A DNA stretch of 64,000 nucleotides, taken from contig CAAGAM010000195.1 of assembly GCA_900767815.1 (NCBI GenBank), positions 62,001 to 126,000 of the forward strand. Reading direction: 5' to 3'. This document shows, piece after piece, positions 26,845 to 35,838 of the stretch; position 1 is the first letter of the stretch, and each line of letters starts with the position of its first letter. Origin of the DNA: Clostridia bacterium (GTDB taxonomy: Bacteria > Bacillota > Clostridia > Christensenellales > Borkfalkiaceae). The notes below the pieces were generated by a model that was not told the DNA's origin, ran no database searches, and worked only from the letters and a program-made list of their open reading frames with translations. A program made the position numbers and the translations under genes.

Positions 26845-28635
26845 ATGTTGCTCGATACCGTAAAAACGCCTGCGGACGTAAAAAAACTAAATATAAAACA
26901 ACTTGAAGCGCTGGCAGACGAAATAAGGAACAGGGTGGTAGACGTCGTCGGTAAAAACGGCGGTCACCTCGCGTCCAATCTCGGCGTTGCGGAACTTATC
27001 GTCGCATTGTATTATTCTTTCGATTTTCCGAAAGATAAGCTTATTTTCGACGTCGGGCATCAATGTTACGCACATAAAATCTTAAGCGGCAGAAACGAAA
27101 CGTTCGATACGCTTCGTCAGGAAAACGGATTAAACGGTTTTCCCGATATTTCCGAAAGCGAATTCGACGCATTCGGGGCGGGGCATGCGGGAAGCTCTCT
27201 TTCGGCATGTCTCGGTTACTGCGCCGCGAGAGACGCGATCGGAGAAGATTATTACGTCATAGACGTTGTGGGCGACGCTTCGCTTTTCAACGGCGAAAAC
27301 CTCGAAGCGATAACTTCAAGCGACGTAAAACCTAAGAAATTTATCGTTATCGTCAACGATAATGGGATGTCTATTTCAAAGAACGACAACGGTCTTTACA
27401 AGATAATGTCAACCGTGACGACAAGAAAAACTTACGGCAAAGTGATGGACTTTTTTTCGAGAACAATCGGAGAAAGCTTTATCGGAAAGGGTTTAAAGAA
27501 GTTTAAAAATTGGATTAAGAGAAGTTTAAACGGGCTTTCGGTTATAGATTCGCTCGGGTTTAAGTATGTCGGTATTTTCAACGGCAACAAAATGAGCGAG
27601 CTTATAAGAATACTCAAAAACGTAAAAAATTCCGACAGAGGAGTGATTCTGCATTTAAGAACCGTTAAGGGTAAAGGCTTGGCAGATGCCGAAAAGCACG
27701 CCGAAATATATCACGGAGTCGGAAAAAATTTCAAATCGAGCAAATGCACTTTTTCCGATTCGGTCGGAAAAATGTTAATCGAAGAAGCCGAAAAGGACCC
27801 GAAATTAACGGCTGTTTGTGCGGGAATGAAGGACGGAACGGGGCTTAAAGACTTTGCGGCGGCATACCCCGACAGATTTTTCGACGTCGGCATTGCGGAA
27901 GAACACGCCGTAACGTTTGCCGCGGGGCAAGCTATCGGCGGTTTGAAACCCGTAGTCTGCATTTATTCGACCTTTTTGCAACGTTCTTACGATCAGATTA
28001 TGCAGGATGTCTGCATTCAGAATCTTCCCGTTATTTTCATGATCGACAGAGCCGGCGCTGTCGGAAACGACGGAGCGACCCATCAGGGGCTTTTTGACAT
28101 TTCTTATCTCAGAATGCTTCCCAATATGAAGATTTTTTCGCCAAAAGATACGGTTGAATTAAAGATGATTTTCGACTATTGTAAAAAATTATCTTCCCCG
28201 TGCGCTATCCGTTATCCGAACGGCTCTAATTGCGATTTCGAAAAGCATTTACCTCTCGAATCGTCTTTATGGGAGTATTACGGAGATAAGGAAAACAATA
28301 TCGTTTTATGCGTGGGGGCGAGAACGCTGGCCGTTGCGGAAAAAGCAAAAAATCTTACCGATAAAAAATTTACGATCGTAAATTGCAGAAGCGTTAAACC
28401 CTTGGATGAAAAATTTCTTTCTGCATTGGATGGAAAAAACGTAATCACGCTCGAAGAAAACGTTTTAAGCGGCGGTTTCGGAAGTTCCGTTGCAGAGTTT
28501 TTTGCGAATAAAAACATAAACGCGAAACTGCATATAATTGCTTTCCCCGATAAGTTTATACGGCACGCCGAAACGGCACGTCAGCTTGAAACGGCGGGGT
28601 TAACAGCGGAAAATATTGTGTATAATTTAATTTGA
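26845..28635 (+). CDS. dxs: 1-deoxy-D-xylulose-5-phosphate synthase
   Basis: A 596-residue thiamine-diphosphate enzyme. GHQCYAHKI and GHAGSSLSACLGY, the ThDP/Mg motif GDASLFNGENLEAI, FDVGIAEEHAVTFAAG and DRAGAVGNDGATHQG are all typical. It condenses pyruvate and glyceraldehyde-3-P in the first step of the MEP isoprenoid pathway. In Bacillus dxs lies beside ispA and tlyA; here it has moved to the peptidase operon while ispA and tlyA remain near 42 kb. No good ribosome-binding site is visible, suggesting coupling to pepT. Confidence 0.96.
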   Translation: MLLDTVKTPADVKKLNIKQLEALADEIRNRVVDVVGKNGGHLASNLGVAELIVALYYSFDFPKDKLIFDVGHQCYAHKILSGRNETFDTLRQENGLNGFPDISESEFDAFGAGHAGSSLSACLGYCAARDAIGEDYYVIDVVGDASLFNGENLEAITSSDVKPKKFIVIVNDNGMSISKNDNGLYKIMSTVTTRKTYGKVMDFFSRTIGESFIGKGLKKFKNWIKRSLNGLSVIDSLGFKYVGIFNGNKMSELIRILKNVKNSDRGVILHLRTVKGKGLADAEKHAEIYHGVGKNFKSSKCTFSDSVGKMLIEEAEKDPKLTAVCAGMKDGTGLKDFAAAYPDRFFDVGIAEEHAVTFAAGQAIGGLKPVVCIYSTFLQRSYDQIMQDVCIQNLPVIFMIDRAGAVGNDGATHQGLFDISYLRMLPNMKIFSPKDTVELKMIFDYCKKLSSPCAIRYPNGSNCDFEKHLPLESSLWEYYGDKENNIVLCVGARTLAVAEKAKNLTDKKFTIVNCRSVKPLDEKFLSALDGKNVITLEENVLSGGFGSSVAEFFANKNINAKLHIIAFPDKFIRHAETARQLETAGLTAENIVYNLI

Positions 28636-28642
28636 AACACAA

Positions 28643-28700
28643 AATAACGGCAATCGGCACGAATTTTTTAAAATTTTCGTTGCTATTGCCGTTATTTTTA
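28643..28700 (+). terminator. Rho-independent terminator of the M18-dxs operon
   Basis: A perfect 12-bp stem (AATAACGGCAAT / ATTGCCGTTATT) extended by a weaker inner stem, then TTTTA. Confidence 0.85.
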
Positions 28701-28710
28701 TACAAATGAA

Positions 28711-28739
28711 TTGACTTTATTTAAAATATAGTTTAAAAT
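28711..28739 (+). promoter_or_regulatory. Sigma-A promoter of rny
   Basis: TTGACT (28711-28716), 17-base spacer, TAAAAT (28734-28739), about 72 bases before rny. Confidence 0.7.
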
Positions 28740-28811
28740 ATAATAAGTACGTTATCGGAATATTTAAAATCATATTTCGGAATTTACTTAATAAATCACG
28801 GGAGGTAGTAT

Positions 28812-30413
28812 ATGAACTACATGAACTCCCTGCTTTTATTGTCAACCGGAGGCTGGATAGCGATTATCGCGGCTTGCGTTGTTGTTTTCGGTGTCGGGGG
28901 CTTTTTCATCGGAAGAAGCATTTCCGAAAGAATAAGAAAAGCAAAAATCGAAACAGCAGAATCAGTGATAGCAAAAATGAAAGAAGATGCCGAGCAGGAA
29001 TGTAAGGCAATCAAAAAAGAGGCTATTCTAGAAGCAAAAGAGCAGGAAATTAAACTTCGTAACGATTTTGAACGCGATACGAGGGAGAAAAAGGCAGAAT
29101 TACAAAAAGCCGAACAGAGAAACAATCAGAAAGAAGAAATTCTCAACAAAAAAGACGCCAATCTTCTTAAACAGAAAGACGAGCTTGAACAGCAGAAGAA
29201 AGAACTCGACAAAAAAGTCGCTTCCATTCAGGCAAAACAGGAAAAAATCGATCAGCAATACGAAAGCGTAGTTGCAAAACTCGAAGAAATTTCCGGTCTT
29301 TCCAAAGAAGAGGCAAAAAAACAGCTTTCCGAAATGATCCTCGACGACACGAGAAAAGACGTGGCGATGCAGGTAAGAAGCATGGAACAGGAAGCTAAAG
29401 ACGAGGCGGACAAAAAAGCGAAAGACATCATAAGTCTTGCAATTCAGAAGTGCTGTACCGATCACGCGTCGGAAATAACGGTTTCCGTCGTTCCGCTCCC
29501 GAGCGACGACATGAAAGCGAGAATAATCGGGCGCGAAGGCAGAAATATTAGAGCGCTTGAAAACGCTACGGGAATCGAACTCGTCATCGACGATACGCCG
29601 GAAGTCGTTATCCTTTCGGGTTTTGACCCCGTAAGAAGAGAAATCGCAAGAATTTCCCTTGAAAAACTTATCGCGGACGGCAGAATTCACCCCGCAAGAA
29701 TCGAAGAAACCGTCGAGAAAGTCAAAAAAGACCTCGACGTTCAGATCAAAGAAGCGGGCGAAGCGGCTATGTTCGAAGTGGGGCTTTTCGGAATACATCC
29801 CGAACTTATCAAGCTTCTCGGAAGGCTTAAATTCAGAACGAGTTACGGACAGAACGTTTTACAGCATTCGCTCGAAGTCGCACATTTGGCGGGGCTTATG
29901 GCGGCAGAACTCAGCGTTGACGTAAACCTTGCAAAACGCGGCGGTCTTTTACACGATATAGGTAAAGCGGTCGATTTCGAAGTCGAAGGAACTCACATTC
30001 AGATCGGCGTCGATCTCGCTAAAAAATACAAAGAAAACAAAAACGTTATCAACTGTATTCAGGCTCATCACGGCGACGTAGAGCCTAAATGTATCGAAGC
30101 CGTACTCGTTCAGGCGGCAGACGCCATCTCGGGCGCAAGACCGGGCGCAAGACGCGAAACAAGCACAAATTATATCAAGAGGCTCGAACAGCTCGAAACC
30201 ATTTCCTCGCAGTTTAAAGGCGTTGAAAAGGCATTTGCCATTCAGGCAGGCAGAGAAGTCAGAGTTATGGTTAAACCCGACCAGATCGACGATAATCAGG
30301 CAATGTTCCTTGCAAAGGATATCGCCAAAAAAATCGAAAGCGAGCTTGAATATCCCGGGCAGATCAAAGTCAACGTTATCAGAGAATGGCGTTGCGTTGA
30401 ATATGCAAAATAA
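28812..30413 (+). CDS. rny: Ribonuclease Y
   Basis: A 533-residue endoribonuclease of standard layout: one N-terminal membrane helix (about 14-36, [20 protein letters not shown]), a long Lys/Glu/Gln coiled coil (about 40-200), a KH domain ([17 protein letters not shown]) and an HD domain with [13 protein letters not shown]. It starts bulk mRNA decay at the membrane in Firmicutes. GGGAGG precedes the ATG. It is monocistronic, with its own promoter and a strong terminator. Confidence 0.97.
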   Translation: MNYMNSLLLLSTGGWIAIIAACVVVFGVGGFFIGRSISERIRKAKIETAESVIAKMKEDAEQECKAIKKEAILEAKEQEIKLRNDFERDTREKKAELQKAEQRNNQKEEILNKKDANLLKQKDELEQQKKELDKKVASIQAKQEKIDQQYESVVAKLEEISGLSKEEAKKQLSEMILDDTRKDVAMQVRSMEQEAKDEADKKAKDIISLAIQKCCTDHASEITVSVVPLPSDDMKARIIGREGRNIRALENATGIELVIDDTPEVVILSGFDPVRREIARISLEKLIADGRIHPARIEETVEKVKKDLDVQIKEAGEAAMFEVGLFGIHPELIKLLGRLKFRTSYGQNVLQHSLEVAHLAGLMAAELSVDVNLAKRGGLLHDIGKAVDFEVEGTHIQIGVDLAKKYKENKNVINCIQAHHGDVEPKCIEAVLVQAADAISGARPGARRETSTNYIKRLEQLETISSQFKGVEKAFAIQAGREVRVMVKPDQIDDNQAMFLAKDIAKKIESELEYPGQIKVNVIREWRCVEYAK

Positions 30414-30423
30414 AAAATCGATT

Positions 30424-30451
30424 ACGCCGTTGCGAAATGCAACGGCGTTTT
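30424..30451 (+). terminator. Rho-independent terminator of rny
   Basis: A perfect ten-bp stem (ACGCCGTTGC / GCAACGGCGT) with a GAAAT loop, followed by TTT. The T-run is short. Confidence 0.8.
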
Positions 30452-30469
30452 AAAACTCTATATGTTTAT

Positions 30470-31156
30470 ATGAAAGTAATAATCGGCGGAATAGAAACGG
30501 AATATATCGTAAAAAACGTAAAACATCTTCGGATCAGGATATCGAATTTCGGAGAGGTTGTTTTAACCGTACCGAAAAACATGAGCTACGACAGAGCCGA
30601 GAAATTCTTTTTGTCTAAAAAAGACTGGATCGTAAAAAATTTGTCGCGAATCAACGCCGACAACCGCCCTCGCGAACTTAAAGACGGAAGCGAAATATTT
30701 ATTTTCGGTAAAAAAGTTTTATTAAGAATTTTTACGGGAACTATAAAATCGGTCCGCTTATGCGAAGACGTGCTTGTCGTTATACTGAAAAACCACGAAA
30801 ATCTCTGTAAAACGATCGAAAAATTCCTTTCGGACGAGCTTTCGTCTTTATTGAAAGCCACGTTTGAAAAATGGTCGGGAATAACGGGGTTATATTCATC
30901 GGGCGTGACTATAAGAAAGACAAAATCGAGGTGGGGAAGCTGCACTCCTTCGACGAAAAAAATACGAATGTCTCTTTATCTTGTCAATCTGCCCGAATTC
31001 TGCGCCGAATACGTAACGTTGCACGAGCTTTTGCATATTAAATATCCCGATCACGGCGCAAAGTTTCATGCCGCGCTGGATCATTATATGCCGAATTGGA
31101 AACAAATAAGCAGATTTATGAATTCAAACGGCGCAAAATATAAAATTTGCCTGTAA
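30470..31156 (+). CDS. YgjP-type metallopeptidase-like protein (DUF45/WLM family)
   Basis: A 228-residue protein with the zinc motif HELLHIKYPDHGAKFH near the C-terminus (HExxH plus a third His) and the family signature RKTKSRWGSCTP before it, as in YgjP/SprT-like proteins. The first 100 residues are beta-rich, also typical. Its substrates are unknown. The ATG at 30470 is used because an earlier in-frame extension runs through the rny terminator. No clear ribosome-binding site is visible, so expression may rely on read-through or an unrecognised promoter. Confidence 0.85.
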   Translation: MKVIIGGIETEYIVKNVKHLRIRISNFGEVVLTVPKNMSYDRAEKFFLSKKDWIVKNLSRINADNRPRELKDGSEIFIFGKKVLLRIFTGTIKSVRLCEDVLVVILKNHENLCKTIEKFLSDELSSLLKATFEKWSGITGLYSSGVTIRKTKSRWGSCTPSTKKIRMSLYLVNLPEFCAEYVTLHELLHIKYPDHGAKFHAALDHYMPNWKQISRFMNSNGAKYKICL

Positions 31157-31174
31157 AATCCGCCTAAAAACAGA

Positions 31175-31214
31175 GAAAAAAAGCATGAGACGAGAAATAT
31201 CGAATCATGCTTTT
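31175..31214. terminator. Bidirectional terminator between the YgjP-like and PadR genes
   Basis: AAAAGCATGA and TCATGCTTTT form a ten-bp stem between convergent genes. A run of A residues on the left gives seven T residues on the minus strand, so it is best suited to end the PadR transcript. Confidence 0.75.
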
Positions 31215-31215
31215 G

Positions 31216-31242
31216 TTGTTTTAGTTATATTGTTTTAGTTAT
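31216..31242. repeat. 13-bp direct repeat at the stop of the PadR gene
   Basis: TTGTTTTAGTTAT at 31216-31228 and again at 31230-31242, one base apart. The stop codon of the minus-strand PadR gene lies in the second copy. Confidence 0.9.
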
Positions 31243-33193
31243 TATCGCCCTCGTCAAAATATCGTCCCGTATCGAGCAGAGAATATTTTACGATAGCAAA
31301 CAAAGGAATGTTGATTATAAGAATGAACGGTACAACGATGTATGTCAGAACTTCCTTGATATTGTTAAAATCGACTTCTACAAACAGAGCGACGCAAAGG
31401 TCGATGATTATAAGCTGGAAAGCAACGATCAGAAATACCGTTATAGCGTCTCTGAATTGCGATATTTCGCGTACTTTGCGGCGCGGCGAAACAACGTACA
31501 TCGCAAGCATTATAAGAGGTAATGCGGCAGGTACACCGGCTATAATCGCTTTAACCGTAAAACTCCATTTTAAAATACCCGATAAAGCAAAGTTCAATAT
31601 AAGCATTTCCGCAAACAACAAGACGTAAAAGAGCAGTGACGCGTGGAAATTAAGCTTATTTAAAAATATTCCGTTACCGTTGAATTTGTTTGTGGATAAA
31701 GACGTTCTGACCTTGAATCCTTCGTGCTTCGCCATTTTGTACAGATCGGAAAAATCGTAATCCGACGACTGATTCGAATCCTTTTCCATGGCTTTCGAAG
31801 CGGATTTCTGTTGATTGATTCTGTTATTTTGTTCTTGTTTTACCGCTCTCGATTCAAACGATCTTTCCTCGTTAAAAGCATTATTTTCATCGGAAGAGAA
31901 TTTTTCGCTTTCGATTTCCGAATTTTCATCATAATCCTCATACTTTTTCTCATCGTCAAGAGATTGTTCCGAATATTCGTCAAAATCAATTTGTTTGGCG
32001 GATATCGTTTTAAGTTCGGTTTGAGATTTCGTTTCGTTTTCTTCTTCCTGTTTCGGAAAAAGCTTACCTAAAATGCTTTTATATTCGCGTCTGTTTGTAG
32101 GCTTGCCGTCTTCCACATAAAGCGAATCGTCCTTGCCGTTCGATTCGTTTTCGAGTGTTAAATCGTTGTGTTGGCTGTAAGGTTCGTTCGGTTTTTCTTC
32201 GGTTTTATCGACAATTTCGCCGCCCGGTTCTTCGCCTGAATTTTCGTTTTCTTCTTTATCGGTTTCGGAGCCGGATTTTTCAGCAGAGCAGTTTTCTTCA
32301 GAATTTATCTGCGATTTTTCAATGTTTTCCGTATCTGTGGTTTCCGACGTAATCTGTTCTTCGTTATCCGACGTTAATTCGTCGGGTGCATTTTCTTCGT
32401 CTTCCTGCGGTAATTCGAAATCGTAAACGATTGTATCTTCGTCCGACGTTGCGTCTTCGTCCGAAAGGACGGGCAACGAATCTTCGTGTGTTTCTTTGTC
32501 GTCCGCATACTCGTTGTTGTCGGATTTATCGGGAATTTCATCCGATGCGTCCGTCAAAAGCTCGCTGTCATCGGGCGGTAAAATATCGTCATAAAACGAC
32601 GTGGCGTTTTCATTGTCGGTATCAACTTTGATATCATACGTTTTTTCGGTATCGGATTCGTTTTCTTCGTTTATAGCATTAAGTTCGTCGTTTAAATCGT
32701 TTAAAACTTCTTCGCCGATACGATCGAGATATCCGTCGTCATCTTCGGGCGTTTCAAAGTTATAATCTTTTGCATTTGTATCGGCTAACTTCTTAAATTC
32801 GTCAAATTCGTCGAATTCTATTTTCGTAAACTGCGGCTGAGATTTCTCAGGTTCTGACGGACTATCGATAATATTATCTATAAGTTCTTTCGATTTATTC
32901 CATTCTTCGCGGTTTTTTTCAAGCGATTTCTTGCCTTTTTCCGTTAAAGAATAGTATTTGCGTCGTATACCGTCAACGGCGCTGGAACGATATTCTTTAA
33001 TATAATTCTGTTTGACAAGCCTTTGCATGGCGCTATAAAACGTACCTTGTTTAACGGTAAGCTTGTTTTCGGATTTTTCTTCGATAGAGGTTTTGATTTC
33101 GTTGGAATCTTTATCGCTATCTACAAGCGAAAGAAGAATAAACGTGTCGATATGACCGCGCATCATTTCGCTTTTGATTTCGTTTCCTGCCAT
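31235..33193 (-). CDS. PadR-type winged-helix regulator fused to a long acidic linker and four membrane helices
   Basis: A 652-residue protein in three parts. Residues 1 to about 110 are a PadR winged helix: MRGHIDTFILLSLV, KQGTFYSAMQRLVKQNYI and RRKYYSLTEKGKK, ending in a long helix. Residues about 115-480 are a very Asp/Glu-rich, low-complexity, probably disordered linker. A short Lys/Tyr-containing stretch (DLYKMAKHEGFKVRTS, near 483-500) leads into residues 507-652, with four hydrophobic helices and a charged C-terminus. PadR proteins are normally about 110-180-residue soluble repressors. Here the DNA-binding domain would be tethered to the membrane by a 370-residue acidic arm. AGGAG precedes the ATG. 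Its promoter carries tandem repeats, suggesting self-regulation. The signal is unknown. Confidence 0.85.
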   Translation of the reverse strand: MAGNEIKSEMMRGHIDTFILLSLVDSDKDSNEIKTSIEEKSENKLTVKQGTFYSAMQRLVKQNYIKEYRSSAVDGIRRKYYSLTEKGKKSLEKNREEWNKSKELIDNIIDSPSEPEKSQPQFTKIEFDEFDEFKKLADTNAKDYNFETPEDDDGYLDRIGEEVLNDLNDELNAINEENESDTEKTYDIKVDTDNENATSFYDDILPPDDSELLTDASDEIPDKSDNNEYADDKETHEDSLPVLSDEDATSDEDTIVYDFELPQEDEENAPDELTSDNEEQITSETTDTENIEKSQINSEENCSAEKSGSETDKEENENSGEEPGGEIVDKTEEKPNEPYSQHNDLTLENESNGKDDSLYVEDGKPTNRREYKSILGKLFPKQEEENETKSQTELKTISAKQIDFDEYSEQSLDDEKKYEDYDENSEIESEKFSSDENNAFNEERSFESRAVKQEQNNRINQQKSASKAMEKDSNQSSDYDFSDLYKMAKHEGFKVRTSLSTNKFNGNGIFLNKLNFHASLLFYVLLFAEMLILNFALSGILKWSFTVKAIIAGVPAALPLIMLAMYVVSPRRKVREISQFRDAITVFLIVAFQLIIIDLCVALFVEVDFNNIKEVLTYIVVPFILIINIPLFAIVKYSLLDTGRYFDEGDNN

Positions 33194-33212
33194 ACATAAC
33201 TCCTGAATTTCA

Positions 33213-33255
33213 TCTTTATGTATTATATATAGATATCTTTATGTATATATAGATA
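33213..33255 (-). promoter_or_regulatory. Tandem operator-like repeats downstream of the PadR promoter
   Basis: Two adjacent copies, 33213-33235 and 33236-33255, identical except for a three-base insertion in the first. On the minus strand each begins TATCTATATATA and ends ACATAAAGA. They lie between the -10 and the start codon, where a self-regulating PadR protein would bind. The role is inferred. Confidence 0.5.
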
Positions 33256-33260
33256 ACTAA

Positions 33261-33289
33261 ATTATAGCATTAAATATCATCGGTGTCAA
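33261..33289 (-). promoter_or_regulatory. Sigma-A promoter of the PadR gene
   Basis: Minus strand TTGACA (33289-33284), 17-base spacer, TATAAT (33266-33261). Both hexamers are full consensus, so basal strength should be high and repression is likely needed. Confidence 0.88.
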
Positions 33290-33395
33290 TTCGTTAAAGT
33301 AAAAAATAAAGGCTTTTATAAAAATTCTTAAAATCAAAGACAATAAAATTAAAATTAAAGATAATTACGATTTTGAAATTTATTGCGAATAAGAT

Positions 33396-33424
33396 TTGAC
33401 AAAATCTCTTTTTTATGTTAAAAT
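33396..33424 (+). promoter_or_regulatory. Sigma-A promoter of the tyrosine recombinase gene
   Basis: TTGACA (33396-33401), 17-base spacer, TAAAAT (33419-33424). It is divergent from the PadR promoter. Confidence 0.82.
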
Positions 33425-33434
33425 AAGTCTATCA

Positions 33435-33460
33435 TTGCGTAAAACTTGAATTTTACGCAA
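33435..33460 (+). promoter_or_regulatory. Perfect inverted repeat in the leader of the recombinase gene
   Basis: TTGCGTAAAA and TTTTACGCAA flank CTTGAA, starting about ten bases after the -10 box and ending 17 bases before the ATG. It could be a repressor site or an RNA hairpin just before the ribosome-binding site. A same-length palindrome with the same half-site lies before spoIVB (38714-38735). Confidence 0.6.
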
Positions 33461-33477
33461 TGGTAAAAGGAGTGTCT

Positions 33478-34533
33478 ATGGCTAATAAAAACGATTATTT
33501 TTCACTGCGTAACGAACATACAAACGATAAAATAGACGAGCTTCTGGCCGATCTGCCCTACTTTTGCGCCGATTTTTTTTACGGAATCGCAAATAACACC
33601 TCTGCGCTTACAAGATTGAACTATGCGTATGATTTAAGGATATTTTTTACTTACTTATCGGAAATTAAAAAAATTCCTGTCGAAGAAATGTCTCTTTCTT
33701 TACTCGACGAGCTTAAAGCGGTCGATATAGAGCGTTTTTTGAACTATTTGTCGAATTATAAGCTGAACGGTAAAAAACTGTCGTGCAACGAACGCGGAAA
33801 GGCGAGAAAACTCGCGTCAATCCGCGCCATGTATCGTTATTTTTTCAATCACGATATGATTAAAGCAAACGTTGCCTCGAAAATAGATACTCCGAAACTT
33901 CATGAAAAGGAAATTATTCGTCTCGACGGAGACGAGGTTGAACAAATTTTAAGCCTCGCAGAGTCGGACGACGCGTTTTCGGGTAAAAAGCAAGCGTATC
34001 ACAACAAACTCAGAATCCGCGATCATGCGATTTTATCGTTGTTTTTAGGCACCGGAATACGTATAAGCGAGCTTGTCGGGCTGAACGTCGACGATTTCGA
34101 TTTCGATAATAACAGTTTTGTCGTTACGAGAAAGGGCGGGAACAGAACCATTCTTTATTTTAACGACGAAGTAAAAGACGCTTTGTACGAATGGCTTGAC
34201 CTCAGATACGAAAACGAAGAAATCGACAGAAACGAAACCGCTCTTTTCATTTCACTGAAAAACAGGAGGATCTCTACCCGTGCCGTTCAGGTTCTCGTGA
34301 AAGGATACGCAAAGGAAGTTACCCCTTTGAAAAAAATTACCCCGCACAAATTAAGAAGTACTTTCGGTACGGATTTATACAAAAAAACAGGCGATATATA
34401 CGCCGTAGCGGATTTTTTGGGTCATAAAGACGTAAATACGACAAAGAAACATTACGCGGCAATAAGTCAGGATTCAAGAAAGCAATCGGCAGAAATCGTT
34501 AAATTACATAAGGACGACGAAATAAAAGATTAA
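33478..34533 (+). CDS. XerC/XerD-family tyrosine recombinase
   Basis: A 351-residue recombinase. The N-terminal core-binding domain (about 1-150) precedes the catalytic domain, with Arg in GTGIRISEL (about 194), Lys in the RKGGN beta-hairpin, HKLR (about 290), the His of FLGHKDV and the nucleophile Tyr in KKHYAA (about 325). All six catalytic positions appear intact. It is 50 residues longer than Bacillus XerC/XerD. No phage or transposon genes surround it, so chromosome-dimer resolution at dif is the likely role. AAAGGAG fixes the ATG at 33478. hflX follows after four bases. Confidence 0.9.
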   Translation: MANKNDYFSLRNEHTNDKIDELLADLPYFCADFFYGIANNTSALTRLNYAYDLRIFFTYLSEIKKIPVEEMSLSLLDELKAVDIERFLNYLSNYKLNGKKLSCNERGKARKLASIRAMYRYFFNHDMIKANVASKIDTPKLHEKEIIRLDGDEVEQILSLAESDDAFSGKKQAYHNKLRIRDHAILSLFLGTGIRISELVGLNVDDFDFDNNSFVVTRKGGNRTILYFNDEVKDALYEWLDLRYENEEIDRNETALFISLKNRRISTRAVQVLVKGYAKEVTPLKKITPHKLRSTFGTDLYKKTGDIYAVADFLGHKDVNTTKKHYAAISQDSRKQSAEIVKLHKDDEIKD

Positions 34534-34537
34534 AAAA

Positions 34538-35773
34538 ATGACGGAAACGCTTAATATAAAGAAGATCAACGAAAAAGTATACGCAATCATGCCCGTTTTC
34601 GACGATAAGAATATATCCGACAGAATAGACGAATTAAAAAATCTTGTTTTAAGCACCGGAGCCGAGTTTGTCGGGTGCGGCATGCAAAAAATCAGAGAGA
34701 TAACTCCGTCAACGCTTTTCGGTAAAGGAAAGCTTGAAGAAATGAAAATCGAAGCCGAAGAAAACGAAGCCTCGACGATCGTATGCGACTACTCTCTTTC
34801 CCCTGCTCAACAACGTAATTTGTCGGATTTTTTCGATAAAAAAGTAATAGACAAAACCGCGCTTATACTTGATATTTTCGCGCTCAACGCACGAACAAAC
34901 GAAGGAAAGCTTCAGGTTGAGGTTGCGCAGCTCGAATATCTTTTGCCACGGTTAAAAGGTCAGGGAAAATCTTTATCGAGACTCGGAGGCGGTATCGGAA
35001 CGAGAGGCCCCGGAGAAACTCAGCTCGAAACAGACAGAAGACATATTTTAAGCAGAATCAAAAATCTGAAAAATCAACTCGACGAACTTAACGAAAGGCG
35101 GGATCTGCAAAATGACAGACGAGATAAAAACAACGTCCTGACGGTAGCTCTTGCGGGATATACAAACGTCGGAAAATCCTCTATTTTAAACCTTATCGCC
35201 AAAAGCGACGTTCTCGCCGAAAACAGACTTTTCGCAACGCTTGACCCTACGGCACGAAAAGTAAAACTCGGCAATATCGAAGTCGTCTTTTTCGATACGG
35301 TCGGTTTTATAAGGGATATTCCGACCGACCTCATCGAAGCGTTTAAATCGACGCTTTCGTGTGTGAAAAATGCCGACCTGATATTAAACGTGTGCGATTT
35401 AACTTCCGATTTTATTTCGCAAATAGAGGTTACCGAAAAGATTTTGAAGGATATAAACGCAACTTCACCTGTCATAAAAGTTTACAATAAATGCGATAAT
35501 ATAAGCGATTTTACGTTTTGTGATAAAAACGGAATCGTCGTTTCGGCAAAAACGGGTGAAGGTATTGAAAATCTGAAAAAAGCCGTTGAAAAATTCTTTG
35601 AGGATTATTTTACGGATCTTGTATTCAAAATAAAATACACCGATCAATCCGAAATTTTCAAGCTGAAAAAAAATACGGAAAAGTTTGAAACCGAATATTT
35701 CGACGACCATATAAAAGTAAACATAAGAATAAAAAAGATCAATCTGTCGAAATTCGCTATGTTCTTAAAATAA
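34538..35773 (+). CDS. hflX: GTPase HflX
   Basis: A 411-residue ribosome-associated GTPase. The N-terminal HflX domain ends in the signature RGPGETQLETDRR and a coiled region; the G domain has GYTNVGKSS (G1), DTVGFIRDIP (G3) and NKCD (G4). HflX splits stalled ribosomes under stress. It lies four bases after the recombinase gene with no obvious ribosome-binding site, so it depends on coupling. A long hairpin follows. Confidence 0.95.
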   Translation: MTETLNIKKINEKVYAIMPVFDDKNISDRIDELKNLVLSTGAEFVGCGMQKIREITPSTLFGKGKLEEMKIEAEENEASTIVCDYSLSPAQQRNLSDFFDKKVIDKTALILDIFALNARTNEGKLQVEVAQLEYLLPRLKGQGKSLSRLGGGIGTRGPGETQLETDRRHILSRIKNLKNQLDELNERRDLQNDRRDKNNVLTVALAGYTNVGKSSILNLIAKSDVLAENRLFATLDPTARKVKLGNIEVVFFDTVGFIRDIPTDLIEAFKSTLSCVKNADLILNVCDLTSDFISQIEVTEKILKDINATSPVIKVYNKCDNISDFTFCDKNGIVVSAKTGEGIENLKKAVEKFFEDYFTDLVFKIKYTDQSEIFKLKKNTEKFETEYFDDHIKVNIRIKKINLSKFAMFLK

Positions 35774-35780
35774 CGAAAAT

Positions 35781-35825
35781 CGACAAAGAATAAGCGAGGT
35801 AACATGCCCCGCTTATTCTTTGTCG
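35781..35825. terminator. Long hairpin between hflX and the carboxypeptidase gene
   Basis: A perfect 16-bp stem (CGACAAAGAATAAGCG / CGCTTATTCTTTGTCG) extended by further pairing around the loop. It lies between convergent genes. The only T-rich flank is on the minus-strand exit (ATTTTCG), so it mainly ends the carboxypeptidase transcript. Confidence 0.7.
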
Positions 35826-35838
35826 CGCTCAAAGTATA

